A stretch of DNA of 64,000 nucleotides from Bacillus sp. FJAT-44742 (GCF_002797315.1 NZ_KZ454936.1:3233645-3297644); one strand, 5' to 3'. Numbered from the stretch's first letter, positions 1-9,168 are shown. The notes: generated by a model from the letters alone, not told the origin. Program-made: numbers and translations.

Positions 1-285
1 TTTAAAGACGATCAGGAAGCCTTATCGATTGCAAATGATACCCTTTATGGGCTGGGGGCAGGTGTATGGACAAGAGATTTCCATACCTCTTACCGTTTTG
101 GCAGAGAAATTGAGGCTGGCCGTGTATGGACGAACTGCTATCACGACTACCCTGCCCATGCAGCATTCGGCGGCTACAAAATGTCGGGAATCGGGAGGGA
201 AAATCATTTGATGATGCTAAGCCACTACCAGCAAACGAAAAATTTACTCGTAAGCTATAGTAAAGACGCTCTTGGATTCTTTTAA
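1..285 (+). CDS. Aldehyde dehydrogenase, C-terminal part (5' end outside window)
   Basis: An open frame runs from base 1 to a TAA at 283-285 and gives about 94 residues of the C-terminal end of an NAD(P)-dependent aldehyde dehydrogenase. Visible family features are the [11 protein letters not shown] stretch, the GRVWTN segment, the [12 protein letters not shown] motif that closes the active-site tunnel, and the ending [12 protein letters not shown], which resembles the acetaldehyde-oxidising ExaC/AldB group. The catalytic Cys and Glu lie upstream, outside the window. An iron alcohol dehydrogenase gene lies 4 kb away on the other strand, so an alcohol-to-aldehyde-to-acid route is possible, but that link is inference. 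Confidence 0.9.
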   Translation, partial: FKDDQEALSIANDTLYGLGAGVWTRDFHTSYRFGREIEAGRVWTNCYHDYPAHAAFGGYKMSGIGRENHLMMLSHYQQTKNLLVSYSKDALGFF

Positions 286-346
286 CATGTACTAGTCACG
301 CAATCCTTCTGTTTCGAAAAAACTATCTATATTCCGGGGTGATTCT

Positions 347-1000
347 ATGACGGAAGCATTGTATGATCAATCTTATTTTTCCCGAATTCTTGAGTTTTCA
401 CAACTTTCACCAGAGTCCTTTCAAGCCTTTATCCAATTTGACCAAAGCGTCATGGAAAATGGTATTCTTTCCGTTAAGCTTAAAGAGTTAACAGCGGTGG
501 CTGTTGCTCATACAACCGGATGCCCGTACTGCATTGAGGTTCATGTCGGAAACCTCAAAGAAGCCGGAGGCACCAAAGAGGAAATGAGCGAAGCGATTTT
601 TGTAGCCACGGCTCTTAAAGCCGGCTCAGCCGCTGCTCACGGTGTAAATGCTCTTAATGCCTATGACGGAGAATCCGACGGCTCCCTTTACAAAAAAGAA
701 TATTTTGCACGGATGAAAGAGTTTTCAGATTTGAGTGGAGAGAGCTTTGCTTCCTTTATTGATTTTGACCAAAAAGCCTTGAAGGAAGGGGCGCTTACTG
801 TAAAAGAAAAAGAGCTGATTGCTGTGGCGGTCGCCCATACCACAGGATGCCCGTACTGCATTTAGGTTCACATTGAAGGTGCCAGAAAAGCCGGTGCAAT
901 TAAAGAGGAAGTAGCAGAGGTGATCATGGTCGCTACCGCGTTAAAAGCGGGGTCAGCCCTGGCTCACGGAGTGAATGCTTTAAATTCTTTTGATTCGTAA
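347..1000 (+). pseudogene. Tandem-duplicated AhpD/carboxymuconolactone decarboxylase-like protein with an in-frame amber codon
   Basis: ATG at 347 follows a GGGGTGA ribosome site. The frame encodes two copies of an AhpD/CMD-like domain with a period of about 113 residues. Each copy carries HTTGCPYC, with Cys59/Cys62 in copy one and Cys168/Cys171 in copy two. A TAG at 863-865 replaces the Glu codon (GAG in copy one) two codons after the second CxxC. The same frame continues after it with well-preserved sequence (ATALKAGSALAHGVNALN) to a TAA at 998-1000. Members of this family use the CxxC pair in thiol-based peroxide or peroxidase-partner chemistry. The result is either a nonsense mutation leaving a 172-residue product with one complete domain, a sequencing error, or readthrough. 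The intact downstream half suggests a recent change. Confidence 0.75.
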
Positions 1001-1030
1001 CCAGCATAGTCACAATCACATATGGGACAC

Positions 1031-1087
1031 AGAGGACTGAGGCCAAGCAGAACGCAGCTGCTTTTCACTGCCGGTCCTCTTTTTCTT
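1031..1087 (+). terminator. Possible rho-independent terminator of the AhpD-like gene
   Basis: AGAGGAC at 1031-1037 pairs with GTCCTCT at 1074-1080, followed by TTTTCTTT. The loop is long (36 nt), but an inner CAGCTGCTTTTCACTG stretch may fold further. Confidence 0.5.
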
Positions 1088-1263
1088 TGGGAGAGCGTCT
1101 CTTGGCTCCTTCCTTACAGTGATGATATCTGATTTAAGCAATAGGCCTACGTTCGGAAACTAACTCAAGCAGATGTTCAACACATCGAGCCTAGTTCAAG
1201 ATCAACCTGGTAACATTGCAATATATATTCAGTAGCCTCCCAAGGATTCATGCTTCCGTTGGT

Positions 1264-2739
1264 CTATCCAGAAGATGGAGTCCCTTTTTCATTTAATATA
1301 TAACGAATCTTTCTCATCGTAATGTCCAGCTGCCTGGCCGCTTCCCGTCGATTTCCATACGTCTGCTGAAGAGTTTTCTCTACAAATGACTGCCCGGTAA
1401 CCTGCTCAAGCTCCTTCACCTTATCTAATACCTCATCCAGAGGAGGCGGTTCCTCCTGATGCCATAAGGAAAGTACATGACTTGTCCATTCTTTAAGGTA
1501 GCGTTCAAACTCAGCAGTGGAGTGGCTGCTGCTTTCCTTCTTTTGAGGTATCTCCACAGCGGCACCGGCTTCCTTTTCTGCTGGAGATGCGTGAAAGGTA
1601 TGAGGCAGAAGAGAAACAGGAATCATTGTGGTCTCTTCGTCTGCAAGGGCAATTGCCCGGGAAATGACATTAGACAGCTCACGGATATTCCCGGGCCAGT
1701 GGTACTTCTTCATTCTCGACATGGCTTCGCTGCTGAATGTCATGTCAGGACGTTCGCTTTGACTGACTAAAAAAGCTGTGAGCTCATCAAGATCATCCAC
1801 CCGTTCACGTAGAGGAGGGATCGTAAGCTTGACTACATTCAGCCGGTAGAGAAGGTCTTCACGAAAGGCTTTTTCTTTGACTGCTTCCTGCAAATCCTGG
1901 TGACTTGCGGCCAGAATTCTTGCATTGGTTCGTTTTACTTTTTCACTTCCTACCGGGTAATACTCTCTTGCTTCAAGCACCCGAAGAAGTTTCACCTGAG
2001 TTTGGGGAGAAGCTTCGGCGATTTCATCCAGAAAAAGAGTCCCCTGACTTGCAAGCTCAAAGAGCCCTCTCCTGGTTTCCACGGCTCCGGTAAATGCTCC
2101 CTTTTCATGGCCGAATAATTCACTTTCCAAAAGCTGCTCAGAGAGAGCCCCGCAATTTACCCCAATAAACCTTTCCTTTCTGCGATGACTTGCCATATGA
2201 ATAAACCTGGCAAGCACCTCTTTGCCGCTTCCGGTTTCTCCTTCTATCAACACGCTAAGCTGTTTTTGGGCTATTTTATAGGCAAAGGCCGCAAGGTAAC
2301 TCATGGCCTCAGAGGATCCCAGAAAAAAGCCTGCCTGATCAGCAATGGCTTGCACATGCTTTTCCATTTGATTTGTTCCATTTTCAAGCAAGCCATCTAT
2401 TTGCTCCTCAAGCTTATCGATATCATCAAAGGGCTTTTCAACAAAATCATTGGCTCCTGCCTTGATGGCATCTACAGCTGTTTTGACAGTGCTGAAGCCC
2501 GTCATAATCAATGTTTTGCAGGAGGGCTGTTCCCGCTTTAACTCTCTTAACAGTGTCAGTCCATCAGCATCAGGAAGACGAACATCCAAAATGGCGAGAT
2601 CAAACTGTTTTTCCTTTATGTGTTTGTAAAAGTCGGTTCCATTTAACCCTGTAGTCACATGATACGTTTTTAATGTAAGCAAATGAGATAAAAAAGTGCA
2701 GATTTCACGTTCATCATCAATAATCAGGATATTCTTCAT
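1264..2739 (-). CDS. Sigma-54-dependent response regulator, NtrC/AtoC family
   Basis: The 491-residue protein has the three NtrC-family parts. An N-terminal receiver has acidic residues D8/D9, phospho-acceptor D52 and K102. A central AAA+ domain has a Walker A GETGSGKE at 167-174, the sigma-54 contact loop GAFTGA at 214-219 and Walker B GTLFLDEI near 233-240. A Fis-type helix-turn-helix lies at about 460-488. It should open sigma-54 promoters when phosphorylated by the kinase encoded just upstream. Its ATG overlaps the kinase stop codon in an ATGA at 2736-2739, so the two are translationally coupled. No -24/-12 promoter was recognised upstream of the linked alcohol dehydrogenase, so its targets are unknown. 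Confidence 0.92.
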   Translation of the reverse strand: MKNILIIDDEREICTFLSHLLTLKTYHVTTGLNGTDFYKHIKEKQFDLAILDVRLPDADGLTLLRELKREQPSCKTLIMTGFSTVKTAVDAIKAGANDFVEKPFDDIDKLEEQIDGLLENGTNQMEKHVQAIADQAGFFLGSSEAMSYLAAFAYKIAQKQLSVLIEGETGSGKEVLARFIHMASHRRKERFIGVNCGALSEQLLESELFGHEKGAFTGAVETRRGLFELASQGTLFLDEIAEASPQTQVKLLRVLEAREYYPVGSEKVKRTNARILAASHQDLQEAVKEKAFREDLLYRLNVVKLTIPPLRERVDDLDELTAFLVSQSERPDMTFSSEAMSRMKKYHWPGNIRELSNVISRAIALADEETTMIPVSLLPHTFHASPAEKEAGAAVEIPQKKESSSHSTAEFERYLKEWTSHVLSLWHQEEPPPLDEVLDKVKELEQVTGQSFVEKTLQQTYGNRREAARQLDITMRKIRYILNEKGTPSSG

Positions 2740-4397
2740 GTGTGCCTCCTTTTAGCCGGCAGCAGCAGGGTAAAACAACTCCCTTTTCCTTCTTCACTCG
2801 TTACAGTCAGCATGCCGCCATGGGCCTTTGCAATTCCAAGGCTTACGGATAACCCCAGCCCTGTTCCTTTATCTGTTTCTTTTGTCGTATAAAAAGGATG
2901 AAAGATTTCCGTTTGCAGCCGAGGAGGGATTCCTTTGCCGTTATCGGACACTGTTAATTCCACCCACTCCTCTCCTTCTTTGAAAATCGCTTTTGTTTCA
3001 ATCAAGATACACTTCTCTTCTTTCTCTTCTTCTAAAAGGACATCCTTGGCGTTTAATAAAAGGTTGATGATCGTCTGCTCAATTTGCTGCATGCTTCCGT
3101 TAAACGCAGGCAGCTCAGAAGCAAGGGTAACCGTCACCTGTATATGCTGACGTTCAATTTGATATTTTACTAAGCTCAGTACCTGCTCTACAGCCTGGTT
3201 CAAGGAGCACTCCTGAAACATGTACTCATCCTGCCTGGAGAATGTCAGTAAGTTTCTAATGATATGCTTGCAGCGGTCTCCGCAGTTTCGAATGTCTGTT
3301 AACAGCTCATAGCTTATGTCTTTTTGATCGGCCTGGCGTAAAAGGAGCTGGGCATTGCCAAGAATGGCGGTGAGAGGACTGTTCAGCTCATGAGCAACTC
3401 CCGCAGCCATTTCCCCGATCGCGGCAAGCTTGCCCGACTGCATGAGCTGAGCTTCAATATGTGTTCGCTTTGTTACGTCTTTTATATATAAAAGAATGCC
3501 GTGAAGCTGGTTATCATCGGTGATAACGGGATACGTATTCATCTCGCAAATTCGATTTTCCTCCAAAACGAGTCGGGCATGCTGGGACTGGCTGAAATCA
3601 AGCTCTTCTCCTTTGCTCTTTGGATGGCGAAACAGAATGTCAGCGTAGTGTCTTCCGATAATTTCACCAGGTTTCACTTTAAAAAAGTTCAACACAGCCT
3701 GGTTAAATCGCAGAATTTTTTCCTCTTCACTAATTAGAAACAGCATATCTTCTACGGCATTAAAGGTGGACTCCCATTCTTTTTTTCCCTGGAGAACCGC
3801 ATTGTAAAGACGTGAATTCTCTATGCAGACAGCAAGCTGATCGGCAAATTGCTGAAAAAAGGAAAGATCATCCTCACTGTAGGCTGCAAATTCCTTGCTT
3901 CCAAGGCTCAACACCCCAAGGACACGCTCTTTACTTAAAAGAGGAAGAGCGAGGACACTTTCCATACCCAGCTTTTCAAAGGTGTGCCGCTCGATATATG
4001 GAACCTCCTCCTTTTTCAAAGGGAACGAGTACAAGGTGGCCCTCTTTTGATAGGTAGCCTCCCAGTAAAGAGATTCATCGGATGGAAGCTTTGAGCCTAC
4101 CTGAAGAAACTTGGAGTCAAGGGGATAAACATTTGTCAGGATTAACTCTCCTTCTTCAAGAAGACTGAGACTGATCCTTGAAACCGAGTACACCCTTTGC
4201 AATTTTTCCAGGACGTTTTTTAACATGTCGTCAATATCCATGTTGACGTTAAAGCTTTTAAGACTTTCATTCATAATTTCAAGGTTAATATTCTTTTTTT
4301 CCAGCTCCTGAATTGTTTTTTTCAGCTCGGTATAATAATTCATTTTCGAAGATTTGACGCCTGTCAGGTGCTCAATCATCGTCTGCTTATTCTCCAT
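2736..4397 (-). CDS. Soluble sensor histidine kinase with GAF and PAS domains
   Basis: The 553-residue kinase has no membrane segment and should be cytosolic. In order I see an N-terminal coiled coil (about 20-50), a GAF domain (about 55-195), a PAS domain (about 207-310), a HisKA dimerisation helix with phospho-acceptor His336 in AAGVAHELNSPLTAIL, and an HATPase_c domain with an NLLLNAKD N-box, DNGKGIP and GTGLGLSVS G-boxes. The PAS and GAF domains imply an intracellular small-molecule or redox signal. The gene begins 33 bp after the iron alcohol dehydrogenase gene on the same strand and overlaps the response regulator by 4 bp, so the three probably form one operon. The signal is not readable from sequence; an alcohol- or aldehyde-related cue is inference from context. 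Confidence 0.92.
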   Translation of the reverse strand: MENKQTMIEHLTGVKSSKMNYYTELKKTIQELEKKNINLEIMNESLKSFNVNMDIDDMLKNVLEKLQRVYSVSRISLSLLEEGELILTNVYPLDSKFLQVGSKLPSDESLYWEATYQKRATLYSFPLKKEEVPYIERHTFEKLGMESVLALPLLSKERVLGVLSLGSKEFAAYSEDDLSFFQQFADQLAVCIENSRLYNAVLQGKKEWESTFNAVEDMLFLISEEEKILRFNQAVLNFFKVKPGEIIGRHYADILFRHPKSKGEELDFSQSQHARLVLEENRICEMNTYPVITDDNQLHGILLYIKDVTKRTHIEAQLMQSGKLAAIGEMAAGVAHELNSPLTAILGNAQLLLRQADQKDISYELLTDIRNCGDRCKHIIRNLLTFSRQDEYMFQECSLNQAVEQVLSLVKYQIERQHIQVTVTLASELPAFNGSMQQIEQTIINLLLNAKDVLLEEEKEEKCILIETKAIFKEGEEWVELTVSDNGKGIPPRLQTEIFHPFYTTKETDKGTGLGLSVSLGIAKAHGGMLTVTSEEGKGSCFTLLLPAKRRHT

Positions 4398-4430
4398 AGC
4401 TCTCTCTCCTTCTAAGCTGCTTTCTAACCA

Positions 4431-5579
4431 TTACAGCGCCTGCTTGCAAATGGCTATGATATCTTTCGTAGAGATATCCCGGGGATTTGTGATCATGCAG
4501 GCATCCTCAATGGCATCCTCCGCTATAAGCGGGAGGTCATCTTCTGTAATGCCCAAAGCACTCAACGTATGAGGAGCTTCTATGTCCTTTGATAACCGTC
4601 TGACCATATCTATCGCTTCCCTGCCGGCTTCTTCATCCGACAGTCCGGTGACATCCTTGCCCATTGCTTTAGCAATTTCTTTGTACCGCTTTGGGCACGC
4701 AATCAAATTAAAATCCATTACATAAGGGAGGAGCACAGAATTAATGACGCCATGAGCAAGCTCAAATCGCCCCCCTATCGCATGGGAAATCGCATGAACC
4801 GCCCCCAAAATAGCGTTGGAAAAAGCAATTCCCGCCTGGAGGCTTGCCATGGCCATATGAAGCTTTGCTTCTTCATTTGTTTTCGATGCAACGGAAGGCC
4901 GAAGATTGGAAGACACCAGTTTCATTGCATTTTTTGCCTGTACGTCGGTAAGAGGAGTCGCTGCCACACTAACATAGGATTCAATGGCGTGAGACAGAAC
5001 ATCCAGACCAGTGGAAGCAGTTAAGTAACTGCTTTTCGTCATTAAGGTTAAAGGATCAGTAATTGAAATATCGGGAACAAGAGATTTTGAGACAATCGTC
5101 ATTTTCTTCTTTCTTTCTGAGTCAACTATAACTGAAAATTGGGACACTTCAGAGCCTGAACCAGCCGTCGTTGAGATCATGACTAATGGCGGCAGAGGAT
5201 GGGCAATTTGATTGACTCCTTCATACTGAGCAATTTCTCCTCCGTTTGTTGCTATAATGGCAATTGATTTGGCTACATCAAGCACGCTCCCTCCGCCTAT
5301 TCCTATGACAGCATCACACTCATTCTCCACGTATCTTTGAGAACCTTTTTGAACTTCAAGATCGCTCGGGTTTGTGGTCACTTCAAAAAAAGTGGAAAAA
5401 GATAATCCTGCTTCCTCGCATGTCGTAATCACTTTGTCTGCCCATCCTGCTTCGATAACCCCTGGATCACTTACAATGAGTACTTTTTTGGCGCCAAGCC
5501 GCAGGCAGCTGTCTCCTGCCTGTTCAATTGAACCATTGCCAAAAATAATCTCTGGAGTGATAAATTTGGTCATTTTCAT
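4431..5579 (-). CDS. Iron-containing alcohol dehydrogenase (group III)
   Basis: This 382-residue protein is a typical-length group III alcohol dehydrogenase, reducing aldehydes or oxidising alcohols with NAD(P). The nucleotide-binding GIGGGSVLDVAKS stretch and the DVLSHAIESY motif are present. The metal ligands His and Asp are supplied by that motif and by HAISHAIGGRFELAHG. It is the first gene of a likely operon with the downstream kinase and NtrC-type regulator, an uncommon partnership that suggests dedicated control of alcohol metabolism. The 95-bp tandem repeat array lies upstream of its promoter region. Substrate (ethanol, butanol, 1,2-diol or other) cannot be decided from sequence. Confidence 0.9.
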   Translation of the reverse strand: MKMTKFITPEIIFGNGSIEQAGDSCLRLGAKKVLIVSDPGVIEAGWADKVITTCEEAGLSFSTFFEVTTNPSDLEVQKGSQRYVENECDAVIGIGGGSVLDVAKSIAIIATNGGEIAQYEGVNQIAHPLPPLVMISTTAGSGSEVSQFSVIVDSERKKKMTIVSKSLVPDISITDPLTLMTKSSYLTASTGLDVLSHAIESYVSVAATPLTDVQAKNAMKLVSSNLRPSVASKTNEEAKLHMAMASLQAGIAFSNAILGAVHAISHAIGGRFELAHGVINSVLLPYVMDFNLIACPKRYKEIAKAMGKDVTGLSDEEAGREAIDMVRRLSKDIEAPHTLSALGITEDDLPLIAEDAIEDACMITNPRDISTKDIIAICKQAL

Positions 5580-5730
5580 TTACACTCAGCTCTTTCTATT
5601 TGGATATAGGGGGAAATCCTATGTATTCGCTTTCCTGAACATAGATATGTATTTCGAGAAAAACAACCGTTTTCCTTCCTCGTGTCCCCCATTTCCGAAG
5701 CGATGCGGGGGCTTTTGGGGGTACCTTTTG

Positions 5731-6030
5731 GGGGTGCCTGGCACCCCTCACCGTTGTTACACTTCTGTAACCTTGTTTCGGCTCTATCCCTTGGTATACT
5801 GCACTTCTCTTCCAGCACCCACTAAGCGGTGCCTGGCACCCCTCTCCGTTGTTACACTTCTGTAACCCTGTTTCGGCTCTACCCCTTGATATACTGCATT
5901 TCTCTTCCAGCACCCATTTTACGGTGCCTGGCACCCCTCACCGTTGTTACACTTCTGTAACCTTGTTCCGGCTCTATCCCTTGATATACTGCATTTCTCT
6001 TCCAGCACCCATTTTACGGTGCCTGGCACC
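5731..6030. repeat. Tandem array of a 95-bp repeat built on palindrome GGTGCCTGGCACC
   Basis: The 13-bp palindrome occurs at 5733-5745, 5828-5840, 5923-5935 and 6018-6030, exactly 95 bp apart each time. Between the palindromes lie three units differing by only a few substitutions. Each unit also contains a second inverted repeat, GTTACACTTCTGTAAC, just after the palindrome and a pyrimidine-rich tail. The array fills the gap between the divergent-end iron alcohol dehydrogenase promoter region and the end of ywlC. Short open frames across it on both strands are artefacts of the repeat. The same palindrome recurs at five other loci here. Confidence 0.95.
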
Positions 6031-6077
6031 ACAGCGAGGATGTAATAAAAAAAGCACAAGGTTGTCCCCTGCACTTT

Positions 6078-7133
6078 TTAGTCCTCTTTTATTACTCTTC
6101 CACCGGCTGCTTTTTCAAGCCTGTTCATAATGGCCGTACCTACTCCCTTTTTAGGGAAAGTCACGCTAAACAACACATCTGCTTCTAGCTTGTCTGCCCT
6201 TCTAAGCGTATCATACAGCTTTGCTGCCACTTCCTTGATGTTGTCTTTTGAACCATAAGAAATCACGTGGTCCGCATGAATTTCATGAATAAGTTCATCC
6301 ACTGTAATAACCCCTGCTTTTAAGCCTTCCTCCTCCACTTCTTTTATTTTTTCCTGTAGAAATGCAGAGGATCCTTCCACCAGGCTTAGAGGAGCATCCG
6401 GGGCGTAATGGCGATATTTCAAGCCGGGGGAACGAGGTACTTCATTATCACTGATAAGGGCAGGATCAACTTCAACGACTCCTGCAACCTTTTCCAGGTC
6501 TTCTCTGGTCACTCCGCCCGGGCGCAAAATCATTGGCACATCACGGGTGCAGTCTACCACTGTTGATTCCAGCCCGTATCCGGTTGGCCCGCCGTCTACA
6601 ATTCCGGCAATACGGCCATCAAGATCATGCCTTACATGCTCTGCGGTCGTAGGACTTGGCCGGCCGGATCGGTTGGCGCTTGGAGCAGCTACAGGTACTC
6701 CGGCAGCTTTTATGACCGCTTGGGCTACAGGGTGGTCCGGCATCCGTACGGCAACTGTGGATAATCCCCCTGTGACTTTCTCAGAGACTTGTTCTGTTTT
6801 TGGTAAAATTAATGTCAAAGGACCAGGCCAGAAAGCATTCATGAACTTTTCAGCAATGAGTGGAATATGAGAAACCAACTCACTAAGCTGCTTTCTTTCA
6901 CTAATATGTACAATCAATGGATTGTCACTAGGCCTTCCTTTGGCAAGAAAAATTTTATCAATAGCTTCTTCGCTGTTAGCATTTCCTCCCAGTCCATATA
7001 CAGTTTCTGTGGGTAAGGCGACAACTTCTCCACAACTTATCCACACACCCGCTTTCTGAACGTTCTCATCTTCTTCTAAACTTATCCACTTATCCACAAC
7101 CAATACCTCTGTTTGTTTATAATCCACGAACAT
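6078..7133 (-). CDS. ywlC: Threonylcarbamoyl-AMP synthase (YwlC/Sua5/TsaC family)
   Basis: The enzyme makes threonylcarbamoyl-AMP from threonine, bicarbonate and ATP for the t6A37 modification of ANN-decoding tRNAs. The YrdC-type domain is clear: GEVVALPTETVYGLGG, KGRPSDNPLIVHI, AVRMPDHPVA, APSANRSGRPSPT and SPGLKYRHYAP, followed by the C-terminal Sua5 domain ending in AAGGRVIKED. The open frame extends further upstream to a GTG at 7247, but homology with YwlC begins near residue 15 of the ATG at 7133. GGGAG lies 3 nt before that ATG and 9 nt before a GTG at 7127, so the GTG may be the true start. Its position near spoIIR, prmC and prfA matches B. subtilis. Confidence 0.93.
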   Translation of the reverse strand: MFVDYKQTEVLVVDKWISLEEDENVQKAGVWISCGEVVALPTETVYGLGGNANSEEAIDKIFLAKGRPSDNPLIVHISERKQLSELVSHIPLIAEKFMNAFWPGPLTLILPKTEQVSEKVTGGLSTVAVRMPDHPVAQAVIKAAGVPVAAPSANRSGRPSPTTAEHVRHDLDGRIAGIVDGGPTGYGLESTVVDCTRDVPMILRPGGVTREDLEKVAGVVEVDPALISDNEVPRSPGLKYRHYAPDAPLSLVEGSSAFLQEKIKEVEEEGLKAGVITVDELIHEIHADHVISYGSKDNIKEVAAKLYDTLRRADKLEADVLFSVTFPKKGVGTAIMNRLEKAAGGRVIKED

Positions 7134-7273
7134 CCGCTCCCGTTTCGAGGTCTTTTTTTCCTTATATTGTAGGGTTTCCTGGTTAAAAAAGTAAACTAAA
7201 AAAGTTACCCACATTAGGTGGATAACTTGTTGATAACTATAACCCACTCACTTCAGTATTTCCACAGGTTATC

Positions 7274-7876
7274 CTAGGATTGACCAAACCATTCTTTGAA
7301 TTTTTCCACAAAGAAGAACGCGACTTCAGGTTCTTCTGTGGATAACTCACTGCCTGCTTGTTCCTTTTCTTCAGCTTTGTCTTCCTTACTGAAATCAAGG
7401 AAGCAAAGAGGAGGAAATAGAACACACCACCAATTTTCACCTTTGCCTTCTCCAAGTGTCACTACCAAGGCTTCATAGTCTCCTGCCGGATAAACTAAAG
7501 GACCGTATACGCGAGTTGGAAACTCTACATCCTTTCTCAGCTCTACTTCAAAAGGAATCGTTAAGTCTCTTGAATCTAAAACATTTTGAATCTCTTCTTC
7601 TATGACTGGAAGATGTTCATTGATTGCTTCTCTTGCTTTTCCTTTATTATCAAGACCCGTAACAATTTCTCTGATTTCTGCATTGACTTCATCACGAACT
7701 TCCCGCTTGACCAACTGATGCACTGGAGCATCACTGTGAGCAAGAATTCTAAGACGGATTGCATCATCAGGAATCACTTCTTCCCCTGCATTTACTGCCG
7801 CAAATTGCTGACCTTCCCAGTTTACTAACAAAATAAAAATAATAATAATAATATAAATAAAGACGTTTCGTTGCAT
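7274..7876 (-). CDS. spoIIR: Stage II sporulation protein R, SpoIIR
   Basis: SpoIIR is made in the forespore under sigma-F and secreted into the intermembrane space, where it triggers SpoIIGA to process pro-sigma-E in the mother cell. The 200-residue protein has an N-terminal hydrophobic segment (about residues 5-18, IYIIIIIFILLVNW) serving as a signal peptide or anchor. It then has the family core: IRLRILAHSD, VKREVRDEV, YGPLVYPAGDYEALVV and NWWCVLFPPLCF. A sigma-F-type promoter lies just upstream at 7903-7932. The C-terminal tail is acidic and variable, as is usual. The location between prmC and ywlC matches B. subtilis. Confidence 0.95.
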   Translation of the reverse strand: MQRNVFIYIIIIIFILLVNWEGQQFAAVNAGEEVIPDDAIRLRILAHSDAPVHQLVKREVRDEVNAEIREIVTGLDNKGKAREAINEHLPVIEEEIQNVLDSRDLTIPFEVELRKDVEFPTRVYGPLVYPAGDYEALVVTLGEGKGENWWCVLFPPLCFLDFSKEDKAEEKEQAGSELSTEEPEVAFFFVEKFKEWFGQS

Positions 7877-7902
7877 GTGGGTTCACCAACCTTTCGTATT
7901 CA

Positions 7903-7932
7903 CATTGTGGTCAGTGAACCCAGTTATTAAAC
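7903..7932 (-). promoter_or_regulatory. Candidate sigma-F promoter of spoIIR
   Basis: Reading the minus strand, GTTTA (7932-7928) is followed after exactly 15 bp by GACCACAATG (7912-7903). This fits the sigma-F pattern GYWTA-N15-GGNNANAHTR except for one G. It sits 27 bp upstream of the spoIIR start, and spoIIR is a known sigma-F gene. Confidence 0.7.
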
Positions 7933-7984
7933 TTAGAATTGTTCGACAATTATTGTGGTGAAGAGAGGGATACGTTCCTTGAGA

Positions 7985-8266
7985 GGTGCCAGGCACCCCT
8001 GCGCGCTGTAACATTTTTTCCCGCGCTATCCCTTGTGCCACAGCTCTTTCACGGTTTCTTGGGAGCGGTGCCTGGCACCTCTTCACGCTGTAACATTTCT
8101 TTCCGCGCTTTCCCTTGAGCCACAGCTCTTTCACGATTTCTTTTGTTACAACCTGGGAGCGGTGCCTGGCACCCTAGCGCGTTGTAACATTTTTTTCCGC
8201 GCTTTCCCTTGAGCCGCAGCTCTTTCACGATTTCTTATGTTACAACCTATGAGGGTGCCAGGCACC
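7985..8266. repeat. Second array of the palindromic repeat between prmC and spoIIR
   Basis: Palindromes GGTGCC(A/T)GGCACC occur at 7985-7997, 8067-8079, 8161-8173 and 8254-8266, spaced 82, 94 and 93 bp. The units share the TGTAACA...TGTTACA inner inverted repeat and a CGCGCTTTCCCTTGAGCC-type core. That core is a diverged relative of the GGCTCTATCCCTTGATAT core in the array at 5731. The first unit lacks the TGTTACAACC segment, which explains its shorter spacing. The array separates prmC from the spoIIR promoter. Confidence 0.93.
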
Positions 8267-8280
8267 TTAACGTGGCACCC

Positions 8281-9168
8281 TTAGTGTAGATACACTTTGC
8301 AAAATACCATTCGGTCTTTTCCGTTGATGTCTTCACGTACAGTAACATCTATGTCAGACGCCTCAGAAAAAGCTTCCCGTAGTAAACGAGCGACTGTTTC
8401 TCCTTGTCCCGCCCCTACTTCAAAGGCGGCAAGGCCTGGTTTTTTTAGCACTTTTGGCAGATCAGCAGCCAGTCTCCTGTAGCAGACTAAGCCGTCTTCT
8501 CCAGCAAACAAGGCAGTCTCCGGCTCAAAATCCTTCACTACGGTATCAAGGGACTCTCTATCTTCTTCCGGGATATAAGGAGGGTTAGAGACGACGACAT
8601 CGACTTTTTTGCCCTGTTGAACCAGGGGAGAAAGTAGATCTCCCTGCAGGAAGTGAACATCTGCTCCAAGCGCCCTCGCATTCGAAACTGCCACCTCTAA
8701 GGCCGGCTCTTCCACATCTATCGCTGTAACACTTATATGTTCTGCCTCCAGCGCAAGGCTGACAGCAATAGCCCCGCTTCCTGTACCGACATCCACTACT
8801 TCAAGTGAACTTCCTTCCTGTCGCCTTGGCCATGCTTTGATTTCCTGAAGCACGCCCTGAACCAGCTCTTCTGTTTCCGGACGAGGAATCAGGACCCGTT
8901 CATCCACCCTAAAGGAACGTCCGTAAAATTCTTCGTGTCCTATAAGGTGCTGTACTGGCACTCCTTCTCCGTGGCGCTTCACATCGGCCAGGAACCCGTC
9001 CCAGATTTTTTCAGGAAGCGGATCCCGGCGCTTCATGTGGAGTTGCGTCCAGCTTGCCCCCAAGTGGTGGCGCATGAGCCACTCCCCGCTTTTCGCTTCC
9101 CGTCCTTTTTTCTCCAAAAAAGACGAAGCCCAATACAGGGCTTCGTAAATGTAGTCAGGCTTTTTCAT
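8281..9168 (-). CDS. prmC: Peptide chain release factor N5-glutamine methyltransferase PrmC
   Basis: PrmC methylates the glutamine of the GGQ motif in release factors using S-adenosylmethionine. The 295-residue protein has an N-terminal helical substrate-recognition domain (about 1-85). A Rossmann methyltransferase domain follows, with DVGTGSGAIAVSLALE and the diagnostic catalytic NPPYIPEE. Its ATG (9166-9168) overlaps the stop codon of prfA in TAATG, so substrate and modifying enzyme are translationally coupled. Length and neighbourhood are normal. Confidence 0.96.
   Translation of the reverse strand: MKKPDYIYEALYWASSFLEKKGREAKSGEWLMRHHLGASWTQLHMKRRDPLPEKIWDGFLADVKRHGEGVPVQHLIGHEEFYGRSFRVDERVLIPRPETEELVQGVLQEIKAWPRRQEGSSLEVVDVGTGSGAIAVSLALEAEHISVTAIDVEEPALEVAVSNARALGADVHFLQGDLLSPLVQQGKKVDVVVSNPPYIPEEDRESLDTVVKDFEPETALFAGEDGLVCYRRLAADLPKVLKKPGLAAFEVGAGQGETVARLLREAFSEASDIDVTVREDINGKDRMVFCKVYLH

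Noticed and set aside
863-865. Pyrrolysine or other recoding at the amber codon
   Set aside because: No pyl genes or recoding signal seen; pyrrolysine is not expected in Bacillaceae. A plain nonsense change is simpler.
5580-5730. Sigma-54 promoter upstream of the iron alcohol dehydrogenase
   Set aside because: TGGCAC occurs only as part of the repeat palindrome and has no TTGC at the right distance.
5576-6130. Open frames on both strands across the 95-bp repeat array, with internally repeated protein sequence
   Set aside because: The repetition comes from the DNA repeat; no ribosome sites and no protein-like composition.
7883-8134. 83-codon minus-strand frame across the second repeat array
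   Set aside because: Made of repeat DNA and overlaps the spoIIR promoter.
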